Below are positions 21,883-34,547 of a DNA stretch of 64,000 nucleotides, one piece after another (position 1 is the first letter of the stretch; each line of letters begins with the position of its first letter). This stretch comes from Irpex lacteus. Its lineage: Eukaryota; Basidiomycota; Agaricomycetes; Polyporales; Irpicaceae. The DNA is taken from the NCBI GenBank assembly GCA_001986395.2, contig MQVO02000003.1:124001-188000 (forward strand), in the 5' to 3' direction. The translations under genes and the position numbers were made by a program. The notes under the pieces were generated by a model. It was not told where the DNA came from, ran no database searches, and saw only the letters and a program-made list of their open reading frames with translations.

Positions 21883-23698
21883 CTACACCTTCGCAAATTG
21901 CTTAGAGTCCTCCATGATCACATTTTTGGGATCGAGTCTCTTGCAATCGAGTTCGTTCAGCTTATCTGTGTCTGCATACCAGTATGTGCTATCCACGCCA
22001 AAAATCATACCGTCGGTGTCATAGAGCACACCGTGACACACGTGGTCAACCCCGTTAGTAGCAGCGATGAGCGCGGATTTGTGAACGGCGCGAAACCTCG
22101 CGACCACCTCCTTAGGAGGTTGATCCAAGGAGCCGTTCGATAAATCAGAGTAATATACCCCGACGGCACCTAGAGCGACGTAATCGGAGGTGGGAGGGAT
22201 TGCTCTCCAAAATGTGGCCAGAAGCAAAGTATTACTATTAACAAAAAGGTCGAAGGCTTTCTCCCACCTGACTTGTGCGAGGGCGCCTTCAACCAACTCC
22301 GACGCAATGACAGCCGGGAGGTTATCGTCGAGACCAGGTGAAATGTGGTACCATTCGTTGGTTCGATCTATATAAATGATGATTAATATGTCGCAGTCCA
22401 CAGCAAATGTTGTTAGACAAATTTACGTACTTTTAGGGAGACGTAGTGATGCGCCTAATTCTATCACAGCCACTTCCTCAAGAGTAGTAGCCTCGACGAA
22501 ATCGGTGGTGAAGCGGGACCTCAGATACGGACCAGGAAGTTCAAGGGCTGCCTTGTACTCATCAACATACGTCTTGTAAGCAGTTTCAAGCTCGTTTCTG
22601 CGGGTTCCATTTGACGCAAGTTCCCAAAGGCCAACGAAGCAGGGCGTAGCTCCAAAATCTATGAACCTAGGACGTCTCAGATCCCTTTTTCTGACACATG
22701 GAGTCGAGACCACACGTACTCCGGGTACTCATTCACAGACGCTGCCCACTCCGCAGCGTTGGACAAGAATTGCTCATTTCCATATCGTGGGTCTCCTCCT
22801 CCTATATCATCATGAGTTCCAGTCACAAAAATGTTGAGGTGGATAGATAAAGCTTACTAGTTTCAACCTTCGTGCTGCTTGATTCTCTGAAGCTCTGAAA
22901 TGCTTGTTTTTCGGACGCAGAGAAATCAACGTTGCCTGAGGCCACCAAGTATTGCGCAGTGATGTGTGCGGCAGCTTCGATTGACATCTCGGAGGAATAT
23001 GTCCGACTGTCGGTGGCAGTCAAGAAGGATGCCCGGCCTCCGATAGTGAGAGAGCTAAGAATGTGGGTGCCATACTGTTTATACAACTTGATCGGGTCCA
23101 TGTTGTCTAAGTCCTCGATGAACCACGACTTGAAAAGCTTCGGGAGCTGAGAAAGAGGGGGAAGGGACAGATCGTATTCGGTTACGACGTACGTCACACG
23201 CGTGAAGGCATTCGCGAGATTCTCGCGCTCGGAGTCACTGTAGTCTGCGGATGCGGAGGCCGAAAATCCTGGGAAGGTACTCTCGAAGCCCGCTTGGACA
23301 GAAAGGCTGTGTGAGTATTCGGTCGTGGTCTTGCCGTAGTATGACCGATAAGTGGAGGTGGTGTCGCTGACATAGTTGACGATCTTTGGGATACTGTACG
23401 TCTTTCCAGCATATTGTTGCAAGCGACTCTCAGCTAGAACAATATCCGATCAGTCAATGTACGAACAAACGCAAGTATACAACGAACTCTTGTCCCAGTC
23501 AATGACCTGCTGCAAAGCAGACTTGGAATCGGCGTACTTGCCGTTCAAGACATTGTACGTCGAGCCGAGAGTGTATAAGCCGGGTATGTAATCGGCAGGG
23601 GTCTCAGCGTCGGGTGGTGCAGTGGCAGGGATAGAGTCTTTGGGCGGCAGTGCGCATTGCTCTGCATCTTGGAGAGTAATCGCGGTGGGAGTGGACAT
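21883..23698 (-). CDS. MACPF/perforin-fold protein with Vps62-like C-terminal domain
   Basis: Five exons on the minus strand (23488-23698, 22858-23433, 22720-22801, 22431-22666, 21883-22367) give 529 aa. No signal peptide is seen, as is common for fungal MACPF proteins. The MACPF signature is present in exon 2 as YKQYGTH followed by a GG pair, within a domain at roughly residues 60-290. The last exon encodes a beta-rich segment with FWRAIPP and YVALGAV motifs, like the Vps62/DUF946 family. MACPF proteins can oligomerise into membrane pores; fungal members include two-component cytolysins and developmental or defence proteins. No aegerolysin partner gene is recognisable nearby. Pore activity is inferred from the fold only. 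A TATAAA lies about 65 bp upstream. Confidence 0.85.
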
Positions 23699-23761
23699 GA
23701 TGAATGTACGGTAGCCAAGAGGGAAAAGTTGGTATGCCTGAAGAGCTCCTCGACGACGAAG

Positions 23762-23767
23762 TTTATA
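23762..23767 (-). promoter_or_regulatory. TATA box of the MACPF gene
   Basis: TATAAA on the minus strand, about 65 bp upstream of the start codon at 23698. Confidence 0.45.
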
Positions 23768-25889
23768 TCCACTCAGATAGCGCACAACCTGGGCATGAGT
23801 ATACTGGCAAGGTGGTGCTGAAGCCGCTCAGTGGACAGGGTACCGAAGTACATTGACACTGGAATGCACCTGCGACTGTGTAATGATACATACACAACCG
23901 TCGTGGATCTATATCAGGGAGAAAATCGATATCAAACCGCAAAATATGCAGACGTATCACCTTACGAGGCCGAACTAAAAGGCGTGGAAGCTCAAAGAGA
24001 GGCCAGACACACCGCGACTCGGGCTGAAATGACCATTCCGGTAGTTCTTGAAGATTGAACGAGCACCTTGGTACGACAGCTTCCCAGATCACAAGTGTCG
24101 CATGGGCTTTCGGCTGACGTTACACGTCATAACTTCTCCTATAAGGATAGCCGCGTGAGTCAGATGGGAGTGTAAGCTTTGCAGAGCGATGTACTTTTCT
24201 AGACAAACCATTCCCAAGGCATAAGCGATCATTGTCTGTGAATTGGACAGTGCGTACCTCAACTACTTAATCTCGGCCATCGAGCGTCAGAAATGACACG
24301 CAATTCCGAACACCAGGAATATTGATGTCATTGTTGTCTTCAGAAGCTTTCACGATGTCGGGCAATGCTCTGCGGCCGCTGAGAGCGTCGCCACTTTGCT
24401 GATGAGCTGAGTTGCGAGACTGTCAAACGGATGATGGTAGAGCAGATAATCAATCATGAGGTCCACCTGCTACAGTTAGATTTCCACTTACCTCAACGTC
24501 AAGTTATAGGGGACAAGCAGAGTCTCCTAGTTCCCGAGCATGTGAGGGTACTGACGTGCACTCTGGGTGTCATGACGAACCTACCATGCAAAAGCCGTCA
24601 GATGGCATCACGTGAAGGCAGCTGCCCTCTTTCTTCTCCTTCTATCTTCTCGTTTCGTAGAGAGAGTACCATCCGGGTGAGGATGCAATGTCGAAAGCAA
24701 GCTGGTCTTCGAGTCCTGGCATCCATCAATCTCCCCAGCCAAGTTCAAGCGTCGCCTTCTGAGTACTGAGTGTTCGTTTATAAGCTATCAGTACAGTTTC
24801 TGAAAGTATTAAGTATGTCACGATTGTACTTACGTGCTTTTTGAAAATATCGATCTGACATCTGAAGAACGTATAGCAGCACCACCGCCGAAGATGTCCG
24901 CGTTCTAGGAAGGGTATCGAGCAGTTTCAGATGTATTTACTGTGTGGCTGAGGTATGAGTAGATTGGTCCCTGCTTCTAAGGCGGCACCTGTTTTGCTGG
25001 ATTCAGTATCTTGCGGGTTACTGCCCGCATATATCGGCGAAGATGGAGAACGTACCAAGTGCTCGGAAAACCTTTAGGTCAACATACTATGCTTCTTCAA
25101 GTGATATCTTGGACGGTTTGTAGTCGTGACATATTCAGCCCAGTTGGAGATTGTGCCAGAGAGTTTGGGGGCGCCCAGGCGTACTTCGTTGGATGGTTTC
25201 AGGTAGTTTGTAGTCGTGGCATACCCATGCATATGTCGCTCGATTGGGCAGAAGGCAGGTTCATCTTATAACTCCCGAGCTACAACGCCGGTCGCATTAT
25301 GTCGCGGAAAACCGCTAGGCGCGACCCAACCCAAGGGATATACATAAAGCTCTCTTACACCGAACATGGTGACATTATGCATGACCTATGGGGTTTGCTA
25401 TCAGCCATGAGGTTGACTGTGGGCCAGCACGACGCACCTTAACACATTCAAGTTGAAGTTGAAGCGAGCCCGTTCGTGATTTACCTAGAACCTAGATAGA
25501 GGAAGGTATCGAGGAACTAGCTGTATGAGTATTCGCCTGCGTGACACGGGGCCGTGTGACTGTGTCTATCGCACAGGACATCGTTGATTATCCTACGGCA
25601 AGCTGGAAGTGCTCACATCACGAAAATAAACATATCGATATCTGAGAATATCAAAGTTTAGCGCTTTAGCAGCCATATCATCGTATCGCAGCCATAGCTA
25701 ACCAAATCTGTCCTAAGGAATTTTGATCTGCTTAGAGCTATGTGAGATCTGCCGTGATAAAGGCTGTCACGGTGCTAGAGGGTGATAATCGTGTTCCACA
25801 GTGCGAGACGTGTACCACCCAAGATAATGTGTGCAATGGATAGATCTGCATTGCCTGGACCTGGGATATAATTGTGTCCGCTGTTATTT
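23768..25889. other. Gene-poor region
   Basis: No supported gene. A minus-strand open block around 24600-24770 (reading EIDGCQDSKTSLLSTL) looks protein-like but is isolated. A pair of near-identical TTTGTAGTCGTGRCATA stretches occurs near 25118 and 25207. Confidence 0.35.
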
Positions 25890-27150
25890 GGTCAAACCTT
25901 CACCATATGAAGGGGAGGTGTACCAAATATATTATTCTTGTCTAGCGAGATACAGTAGGGAGCCAATAGTCCGAGTAAGTAGCTACACAAACATACATTA
26001 CTTAGTTGGAAGTGACACAAGGAAGAGTGCGAGAAGGCGAGACGTTTGGTATGCAGTGTACCGTGATGGCAGAGGCGGGGGGCACTCGGAGTGCAGATGA
26101 GAAGTACGATACATACTCCAAATCGGACTGAATGATCCACTGTAGGACGCATGCGACAGTGTGAGCACCGGGCGTGACGTTACAGATGAAGAAAAAAAAC
26201 ATACCCCGGTGCTCATCTGCGAAGGTCTTATATAGGAGTGCGACGGTCCAGCTTTGACAGGCCTTGCTGGTCACGTATAGCGCTGCTATACTCTATAGTG
26301 ATATTCAGATCATCGGAAACAGGCCCGGAGGAACGAGCTGACTCACACATGATTAGCTCGAAGGACTTCGAGAATCTTGCTACAATACAACGATTAGGGC
26401 ATTGAACACAGCATACAGAGGCCACTTACCAGCATCGTCAGCGGGTGGACTGGTGCGCAATCCTATATTGCACCTGATGACATCTCAAGCCCGTAACGAT
26501 CCAGGTCGTAAGAAGCGCATATAGCCACAGTACGTGAGAGCACACACCTTGATGTCGTACGTGAATGCCTGTCCGATGTCAGCACCATAGAAACGAAAAG
26601 TACTTGTCTATTGAACGAACCGGGCTTATCCTCGGTGGTGTTGGGATTGAAACGGCCACCTTCAAGTTCGTAGCTTACCTCCTTGTTGCATGACTGGGGT
26701 TTGTCTTCAGAATGAATGGAGGGGAAAGGAATGTCGCACGATGGATGATGAGACTGGATAACTCCATAGAAAGTAATGATGACTTGTCAAGATGGCTGAT
26801 GCACCCAGTACGTACGCTTGGTTGCCACCCAATGTTGTCCCTGTCTAAGGTAAGCTGTGTATCCAGGCTTGATTAAACACGAAAACGGAGCGAACCGATC
26901 AGCGTCTCGTAGAACATTTCAGGATGTTGTTCAGACGTACCTAGAGCATATTTTAACGGTGTTCATGCTCGCTCTCCAACGGCCACAACGGCTGGTGTTT
27001 CACTGCCTTTAGCAGCACGGATGGTGATTCTGGACTCCCTGGACGCAGCGCACGAGCATCGATATTGACGCACAGCCTGCAGAGGACGAGGATTAAGATA
27101 TTGACAAGATATGAGGCGTAAGAGAACAGGTTGTGGTGGTACGAGAGCAA
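25890..27150 (-). other. Candidate multi-exon gene, product not recognised
   Basis: Several short open blocks on the minus strand have good splice borders and protein-like composition. Examples are DTQLTLDRDNIGWQPS before GTACGT near 26815-26865; SYELEGGRFNPNTTEDK within about 26625-26760; STFRFYGADIGQAFTYDIK before GTGTGT at about 26548-26604; and SKACQSWTVALLYKTFADEH at about 26206-26290, also before a donor. I could not join them into one consistent frame, find a sure start, or recognise a family. It may be a diverged or decaying gene, or a real gene with unusual exons. Confidence 0.3.
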
Positions 27151-28478
27151 AAGAGACGTGAGTGAAGGGACGAGTTATATGCGCTCACGAAAACAAGGTT
27201 TTCGACGCCACTTCAAGTTTACATGTGACCGGCGCGATTCTCAGGCTGCCGCACTTGAGTCAACGCTGCACACCATCACCGCTTCTGCTATCGGAACTAT
27301 GTACTCTACACAATGCTGCCAGCGCAATTTAATGACACTACTCTTGGTTGCATGTGACTGAGAAGCTTTGCGACCCAAATACGGGTGTCCCGAACTCAGA
27401 AAATGCCGCGGGCACCTGTATATACTACTGTGGGAGCATAGGCAGATCACGTCCAAGCATCGCAGACCTCACATATCCACCCCATGATATTGTCCTTTTC
27501 ACCGTGGCCGGCGTTGCTCAGGTCAAATCAACGTGAAATGTCCAGATCAGCCGTGGAAAAGGAACGCCACAGTGGCGGGCGTTCAGCACCTGTGCGAACA
27601 TCTGGCACGCCAGGTCTACCCAGATCCCGACTTGTTTATTTTCGTGATGCCATGAGATAGCTACTTCCAAATCTCCATGGCCAGGAGATATTGGAGAGTT
27701 AGCGCTGCGTGCGCTTGGGGCGAGAAGAAGCTGATGAGAGGTCCCGAGGCCTAGAGTTTATAGGCATCTATTGAGTGTGATCTGCGTAGAGAAGAGACAG
27801 AGCCTGCAATACGTCAGTCGATGTGGCCTCCGCACTTCTGCGATGCCCTCAAGCACAGTGAGTACTACGGGGGACACTGGAGATTATAATGGGCAGAGGA
27901 TGATTAGATGATGGATTGATAGACAAGTAGACATTGACGCTGCAGTGATCCCCGCCAGGACCGAGGAACGTGCGCACGAAGATTGGCTGATGGGAAGGAG
28001 GACGACGGGCATGCGTACACTCAGCCTGGGCATGTCCAAGGAACAGTCTGCACCGATGGAACACCTCTCCGCGCCGACTTGCGACCCACTACCACAACCT
28101 GCCGAGCCTGTATATTTTCCCCCTTCCACCACCACCACCAGCCACCCTACCTCGCAAAAAGGTCGTGTGCCGCCCCCCAGCCCTGAAGTGCACAAGCCCC
28201 TATACGCACGCACGGCCGGCAACACTCGTCACGCTCGCCCGCAGGCAGACGCTGTTACATCTCAATTCTCACCCAGCCACTCAGCCTCAGCCAGAGAGTT
28301 GACCACAAGAAGACGTCAGCGACACAACGCAGCAGCCCGTCGGATTACGTCTCAAACAACACCCGCGGCCGGTGTTTTCTGCAACTTTCTGTCCGCTACC
28401 ACCACCACCGACGGTAACTCAAGCTAGACTAGACTTCGGCTCACTCGTCACTACTACTACGTACCCGACGCAGAAACG
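27151..28478. other. Gene-poor region upstream of the Nudix gene
   Basis: Frames at 27945-28427 (Pro/Ser/Thr-rich) lack splice or start support. Nothing else is visible. Confidence 0.4.
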
Positions 28479-29381
28479 ATGAGCAGTAGTAATAACAAGG
28501 GAAGGACGACGCCCCGTGTGGTGTGCTGCGCTATACCCATCGCCAGGTCCGCGAACAAGGTCCTGCTCATCACAAGCCGCAAACGGCCAAATAGCTGGGT
28601 CTGTGAGTGACTTGCTCTCCTATTCTCCCCATCTACTCTCCATACCACCTTCTTTGTGCACTGTTTTTTGTTTTACTGACGAGCTATTCTTTTTCTTTCA
28701 TGTTGCCACCTCCCCGCCACCTTACACAACCCGATCAAAAAAACTCTCTACCCGGAATCCGAATACACCTCAAACGTTCAATCAACCGATGGGATGGGAT
28801 TGGGATGGGATTAGTGCCAAAAGGAGGATGGGAGTCGACGGATGGGGTGCTAGAAGCAGCAGCCTCAAGAGAAGCCTTGGAAGAAGGTCTCACCCTTTAT
28901 CCTTAACCTCCACGAGTCCTCTATTCCTGACGAGCTCTCCCTTTCGCTGCTTGCCCCCTTGAAACGTACCTGCTCAATCGGCAAATTACGTCGCCCGCCG
29001 TGCTATTATGTTGCACTCTCCCGAAAACTTTCGGCGCACCATGACGGCGTACGCATCCCGGTTCGTCCTCGTCCATATCACCGCATGAACCTCTACTCCC
29101 TTACAACCGCCCCACCTCCACGTACCGCAAACAATACAGCCGGCGTCCGCGGCCAAATCACCCGCTTCGTCACCACCATCCCCTCCGCCTCCTCCACCTA
29201 CCACTTCTACGAGCTCGACGTGTCGACGCTGGACCAAGAATGGCTCGAGTCGCACGAGCGGAGACGGGAGTGGGTGGACTATGCGGAGGCGATTAGGAGG
29301 CTGCAGTGGAAGGCGGAGTTGGCGCAGGGGTTGAGTATGTGTTCGTTGGCCCCGGCGCAGACGGCGGCGGTGAGACGGTGA
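28479..29381 (+). CDS. Nudix hydrolase, diphosphoinositol polyphosphate phosphohydrolase-like
   Basis: Exons 28479-28602, 28815-28886 and 29140-29381 give 145 aa, the usual small single-domain size. The core reads RVVCCAIPIA, VLLITSRKRPNSWVLPKGGW, and a Nudix box ending ASREALEEAGVRG, which matches the REUxEExGU part; the upstream Glu of the strict box is replaced by Gly or shifted by one. PKGG and the short C-terminal helix with WVDYAEAIRRL and KAELAQGL resemble DIPP/Aps1 enzymes, which remove beta-phosphates from inositol pyrophosphates and diadenosine polyphosphates. The 253-nt second intron is unusually long. I kept the plain read-through end (SLAPAQTAAVRR) rather than a further intron. 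A phytase-type phosphatase lies 1.7 kb downstream. Confidence 0.85.
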
Positions 29382-30924
29382 CGCAGGGCCCACCTTCGAC
29401 GGCCGGCTTGGCGTGTGCTGAGAGGGGTTGGGAAATTGGGAGTTTTGGGTCAGGCGAGCGGTGAGTTGTTTTTTTGTCTGGCCGTTCGAAGGGTACGGTG
29501 CTGAATATATGCGTAGGCATTCGGCTATGGCTATGTCTCCTTCCCCGTGCCCAATTTCGCGCTTTCTACAACCCCATCCACTCAGCCATCCCATCCGCCC
29601 GGCCCACTTGCATCCGTCTGCTGCTTTTGTTTTCAATCTTCGTTCGCTCCTCGTACTATTCCTATTCCTATTCCGCATACATCAAGCATACAATCCATCC
29701 ATACACCATCATCCGTAATCACCCAATCATCCCCCATTCACAATCCGCAATACATGTACAAGGCCCAGTTCCATCTAAACTACTAGAGATTTTCGTTTCG
29801 TTTCGTTTTTTCTGCTTTCTGATGTGATGTGCAGTTGTTAGTTGTTAGTCAGAGTTCGTTATCGAGTATATATTGGTGTTGAAGGTACGAGTTTGAGGGA
29901 ACTTTGTCAATGCAACGTCGTGGCGTCGGACCACTACTTGTTTGCTAACTATAATGTGAGGTAGCACGCAAGTTTATCAAGGTCTTTTCGTCGTCTTGTT
30001 ACTGGGCGTATGCACTGGCATGAATTTTGCAAGTACTGGTCCTACGCTGCCCTACGTCTGTAAGGACATGCCAATGGGTAGGTAAGTACATTACTAGGAA
30101 CAGGTACACTGACCGTCGCTCGCCAGACCCTCGGGCTCAAGAGGGGTTCTTCTGTCTGGACTCTGTGCCTGAAAGCTTGGAGTGGGCTGAAAGTGATCGA
30201 TGATAAGATGAACAGGTGCACATGGCCAGTGCGTACTCGCCAAGACTGGTTAACGTTACTGGCCAGTATACATGTTATGCTACGAGGAACTACCTACTCA
30301 AAGCGTGTTCGTATCTACCTAATGTCGAGAGACAGAGCCAATGAGTACGATACTTGGTTTATTTAGAGTTCGTTGCAATTGGCAGAGGAGAGCAAGGTAT
30401 CGAAGTTTCCTGGACCTTGGCGCTTCGTCCTGTCGTGGATCACAAGGTCGGCGGACCCGAACGTCTCCCGCTCCCCTTCACCACGGCACCGTGCACCCTC
30501 CGAAAGCCCTGAATATTTGAATCCCTCGTGCGTGGACCCATGGGGTACATTTTCCTCGGCACCCGTCTGCGTCGACAAACGTGTAACGACGAGCACAAGG
30601 TACGGCGTGCCATCATGCCTACCGACGCTGTTCCCGTTCCTCCGACACACGCGTACGACCACTTCTAATATACCCACCGTCTCAGAAAATTTGCACAATT
30701 CCGATATCTATCCATGCATGCCTGATTGTCGCTCCCGCGGCAAGTAGCGTGCAGTAAAGTAGTGAGTGTGTGAAGCCGACCGAGTCCCTCGATGAACGCC
30801 GCTTATCTTGTATCGCAGGTGCACATGCACCCGTGCGCCATCATCATCATGCGACGGACGGCGGCCAGGGCAGCCAACATGCCATGCCATGGAGATAGGA
30901 ACCACTATACGACGTACCCGCACG
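29382..30924. other. Intergenic, no gene seen
   Basis: About 1.5 kb. ORFs at 29428-29827 are low-complexity read-outs of the Nudix 3' flank; those at 30363-30747 lack support. Confidence 0.45.
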
Positions 30925-30931
30925 TATATAA
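30925..30931 (+). promoter_or_regulatory. TATA box of the acid phosphatase gene
   Basis: TATATAA preceded by CACG, 112-118 bp upstream of the start codon at 31043. Confidence 0.5.
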
Positions 30932-31042
30932 GAGGGCGGTCCATGCGGGGTGGGAGGGTTCCTCGAGGTTTCTTCGTCCCCCTCCCCCTCGTTGCCCGGC
31001 CATCCACTCCACTGCCACTTCTCTTACTAGAAGTTAGCAAGG

Positions 31043-32609
31043 ATGCGTTTCTCCAGTGCACTGTTGAGTTTGCTCCCGCTCGTCGCTCTCGTCACCCCCT
31101 CGCCGCTCGAGACGAGAGAGGCGTTTGACGTGTCGAAGCATTTGGGAAACCTTTCGCCGTACTTCCCGGCTCCGGCTCCGCATGGCGTGAAGAGCGAGTT
31201 GCCGGGGGACTGCAAGGTCGAGCAGGTCATGCTCGTGAGTGCTATTTTCTCAATCTCATTTGAATGGACGTAGTAGAAATGCTCATGTTTCCATGAATAT
31301 TTGTAGATGCACAGACACGGAGCCCGGTTCCCTCTCTCCTCCGAGCTCGTGTTCATCCAGAACCTCGCCTCTAAACTCGCGAACCATACCGCCGCAATCC
31401 AGAAGGCGAAGCTCCCTGAGAGCTTGGAGTTTCTCAAGGACGGATACAACACCACCCTTGGACATGACAACTTGACTGCTATCGGGAGAGCGGAGTTGTT
31501 CGATCATGGTGTTGCGTAAGTTGTCCATACCTCTGAGAGCCAAAAAATATAGAATTTAATGAAGTTCTTTTGGCGTAGTTTCAAGCTGAAGTATCCTGAC
31601 CTGAAGCCTACGAATGTGTTGGCCGGTCTCCAGGATCGAGTGAGCAACCTTTTACTAACTTTTGAGCCACCAAAGCTAATGAACCTTCCGTTTAACAGGT
31701 CGTTGAGTCTGCTCAATGGTTCTCAAACGGCTATTTCGGTCGTGACTGGGCTACCTTGAACGCTACCATGTTCTCAACTCTTCCTGAGGACAATGTTACG
31801 ATCTCCTGGATTACTCCTATGGATACTTGCAAGAACTGGCAATATGCCTATGGTAACAATGTAAGTTACCTTAGCAGAGGTTCAAGTTCTGATACTGACA
31901 CTCTCTATAACAGGCCACCATCGCCTGGGGCAACCACTACCTCCCCTCCATCACCAAGAGACTGAACAAGCTCCTCCCGACCGTCAACCTGACCAACGAC
32001 GACGTCCATGGCGCCCTCTATGCCTGCGCGTACGACGGTGCTGCTTATGGGCTGGACAAGTCTCCTTGGTGCTCCGCTTTCACGCACAGCGAGATCGAAG
32101 ACTTTGAATACGAACTCGACTTGCTCATGGACGGCGCGTTCGGGTACAATCTCCCCGGCGACATGGGCCCCATCCTCGGGTCTTTGTACATCAACACCCT
32201 CATCGACCGTTTCACAAACACCAGCGGGAGCGCACAGGAGGTGTATCTGGAGTTCGGACACGATACGACGATCGATATGGCGTTGACTGGGTTGGGCCTG
32301 GCGAAGGACACGCCGAAGTTGAGTACGAGCGCGAGGAAGAACGGGAGGAAGTTCAGCACGAGTGTGCAAGTTCCGTTTGCAGCACAGATGGTTTGGGAGA
32401 AGTTTAGCTGCGAGAAGTCCTTTAAGGGGCCGCAGGTGAGGTTGGTGTTGAATGAGGCGGTCGTGCCGTTGAGTGGGTGTGAGGATGGGAAGACGAAGAA
32501 GTATGGGACGTGTTCGCTGGAGAAGTTTGTGAAGAGTCAGAGCAAGGCGACGAGCATCAAGTGGGGCGACAAGGCGTGGAACGCGACTTGTGGCGACGCT
32601 GGGTTCTGA
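31043..32609 (+). CDS. Secreted histidine acid phosphatase / phytase
   Basis: Five exons (31043-31234, 31307-31515, 31579-31639, 31699-31860, 31914-32609) give 439 aa. The signal peptide is RFSSALLSLLPLVALVTPSP. The catalytic RHGxRxP motif appears as MHRHGARFPLSS at the start of exon 2, and the proton-donor HD motif as LEFGHDTTIDM near residue 330. Six or more N-glycosylation sites (NHT, NTT, NLT, NAT, NVT, NTS) fit secretion. Histidine acid phosphatases of this size release phosphate from phytate or other monoesters by a phospho-histidine intermediate. Sequence alone does not separate phytase from general acid phosphatase. Its likely role is external phosphate scavenging. Confidence 0.93.
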
Positions 32610-33038
32610 GAGGCTCTGAGAGATTCTGGACTGTGATATATTACTACGAACTAGTAAAATCTGAGTACTTTGGTGTAAAACGGCTTCCTTACTTTGTCTA
32701 TACTAGTCTTATTCTTATCTGTAATCGTCATTATTGGTTGTCTGCTACTTAGCAGTTCCTGGACACGATGGGCCTAGCCAACTCCGAACGGATCAGCGGA
32801 ACGAGCACAAACGAGTACTCAAGGGCGCTCCGAGCTTGTGCAGCCTCATTTCGACTGATATCAGCACGTTCAACGTTCAAGATCGACTCTATTCCCTTGC
32901 TCACCGTCGACATTGCCGCGTATGTATGTTCAAGACAGGATTCAATGTGTCTATCTCCACTAACTTTCCATGAGCAGTCGACGCGATTCTTCCACATCCT
33001 TAGTACATCACCATCTGGAGGCAACTTGAACACCAAAC
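32610..33038. other. Intergenic between phosphatase and CAP2
   Basis: 430 bp between two plus-strand genes. No other gene is seen. Confidence 0.45.
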
Positions 33039-34425
33039 ATGACCGACCTCGTGGACTCGATGCTCGACCTCATGCGTCGTCTTCCACCGACAAATGTCGA
33101 AGACAACGTGAACACACTAATCGAACTCTGCCCCGACTACGCAGACGACCTTCTCGGCAGCGTCGATCAACCACTCAAGGTCCTCCTCGATCGAGCGACG
33201 GGTAAGGAATACCTCGCGTGCGATTACAACAGAGATGGCGAGAGCTATCGGTGAGTGGTCCATTTGACACCTCAGAAGATAGAGGGATGAAGTATAAGGG
33301 AGAAGGCGAGCGGGCTGACATGCGTATGACTGGTTGTCAGGTCACCATGGTCGAACGAATACGATCCCCCGCTGGAGGACGGGACGCTCCCCTCGCTAAA
33401 GCTCCGCAAACTGGAGGTCACGGCTAATGAGGCGTTTGACACGTATCGTGAGATGTAAGTCTATGATCTTCTCCCCTCACCCCTGCGAGAGATGTATGCT
33501 CAATGACTGATCACGCATTGTAATTCCCTTGTTCACTCCGCTACCCTTTCCGCGCTCGCCTGCGACATTGATCTTGCTCTTCGTTTCGGCGGTGGCTGGT
33601 GGCGAACGCGGGCTAGGTACTTCGAGGGCGGCGTCTCATCCGTTTTTCTGTGGGATCTCGACGAGGGCTTCGCCGGCGTTGTCCTGTTGAAGAAATGTTC
33701 GTACCGCTCACCGTATCGCCCATCTCCCTCCCTTCCCCTTCCTTCCGCATTACGCGTCTCATCTTCCACGGCAATCCGATTCAATGCCGTAACTGACTGA
33801 TGTGTTTGACTTTGACTTTTTGAACTTCCAGCCTTGGGATCGCCAGACGCGAAGACGGAGCCATCCGGTACATGGGACTCAATTCACGTCTTTGAAGCAT
33901 CCGAGCGCGGCAGACAGGCACACTACAAGCTGACGTCGACGATCATGCTGTCAATGATCAATCGGGGTGTGAAGAGTACCTCAGGCGCAGAGAAAGAGAA
34001 GATCGACGTGAAGAGGGAGAACGAGACTACATTGAGTGGGAGTATGACGCGTCAGGTCGGTCTCACATTTCGTCACCCCGATGACTGGTGCGAGAAGAAG
34101 AGATGCTGATGAGCAGAGAACAGCTTGAGCAAGATCATCCCCTCCAGGAGTTCACGTCTCATATCACCAACATCGGGAAGATGATAGAAGACATGGAGAT
34201 CAAGATGCGTAATTTGCTGCAGGAGGTGCGCCCACCGTCGATTCCACAAGGTTATGTCACAGCATCCTCACACCCGAGATTACCTTTTTTCTTCCTTTCC
34301 CTCAGGTGTACTTCGGCAAAACACGAGATGTGGTATTCGATCTTCGTAGCTTGGAGGATCTTGAGAAATCTCGAATGCAGAGAGAGCTCCAGAAAGAGCT
34401 CTTGGGGTCACTCGGCAAGCGGTGA
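33039..34425 (+). CDS. CAP2: F-actin capping protein subunit beta
   Basis: Six exons (33039-33250, 33341-33454, 33617-33696, 33832-34055, 34124-34225, 34306-34425) give 283 aa, the usual CapZ-beta length. It forms a heterodimer with the alpha subunit that blocks actin filament barbed ends. Recognisable stretches are [106 protein letters not shown], and the C-terminal [16 protein letters not shown]. The tail [12 protein letters not shown] corresponds to the actin-binding tentacle. The 3' end converges on an unknown minus-strand gene with 122 bp between stops. Confidence 0.95.
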
Positions 34426-34547
34426 AACACTGCTCCTTTACAAACGCTACAGTCGAAACCTAGCTGTAAGTAGGAACCTGGAACACAAAACATACTTGTA
34501 CAGATATCCGATACAAACACAAACTGTCTCTATGGCCCACATCATCA

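Noticed and set aside
27945..28427. 160-codon plus ORF rich in Pro, Ser and Thr
   Set aside because: It lies just upstream of the Nudix start, has no motif or splice partner, and looks like low-complexity 5' flank.
32749..33036. Minus ORF between the phosphatase and CAP2
   Set aside because: No motif; both neighbours are explained and the stretch is their flanking sequence.
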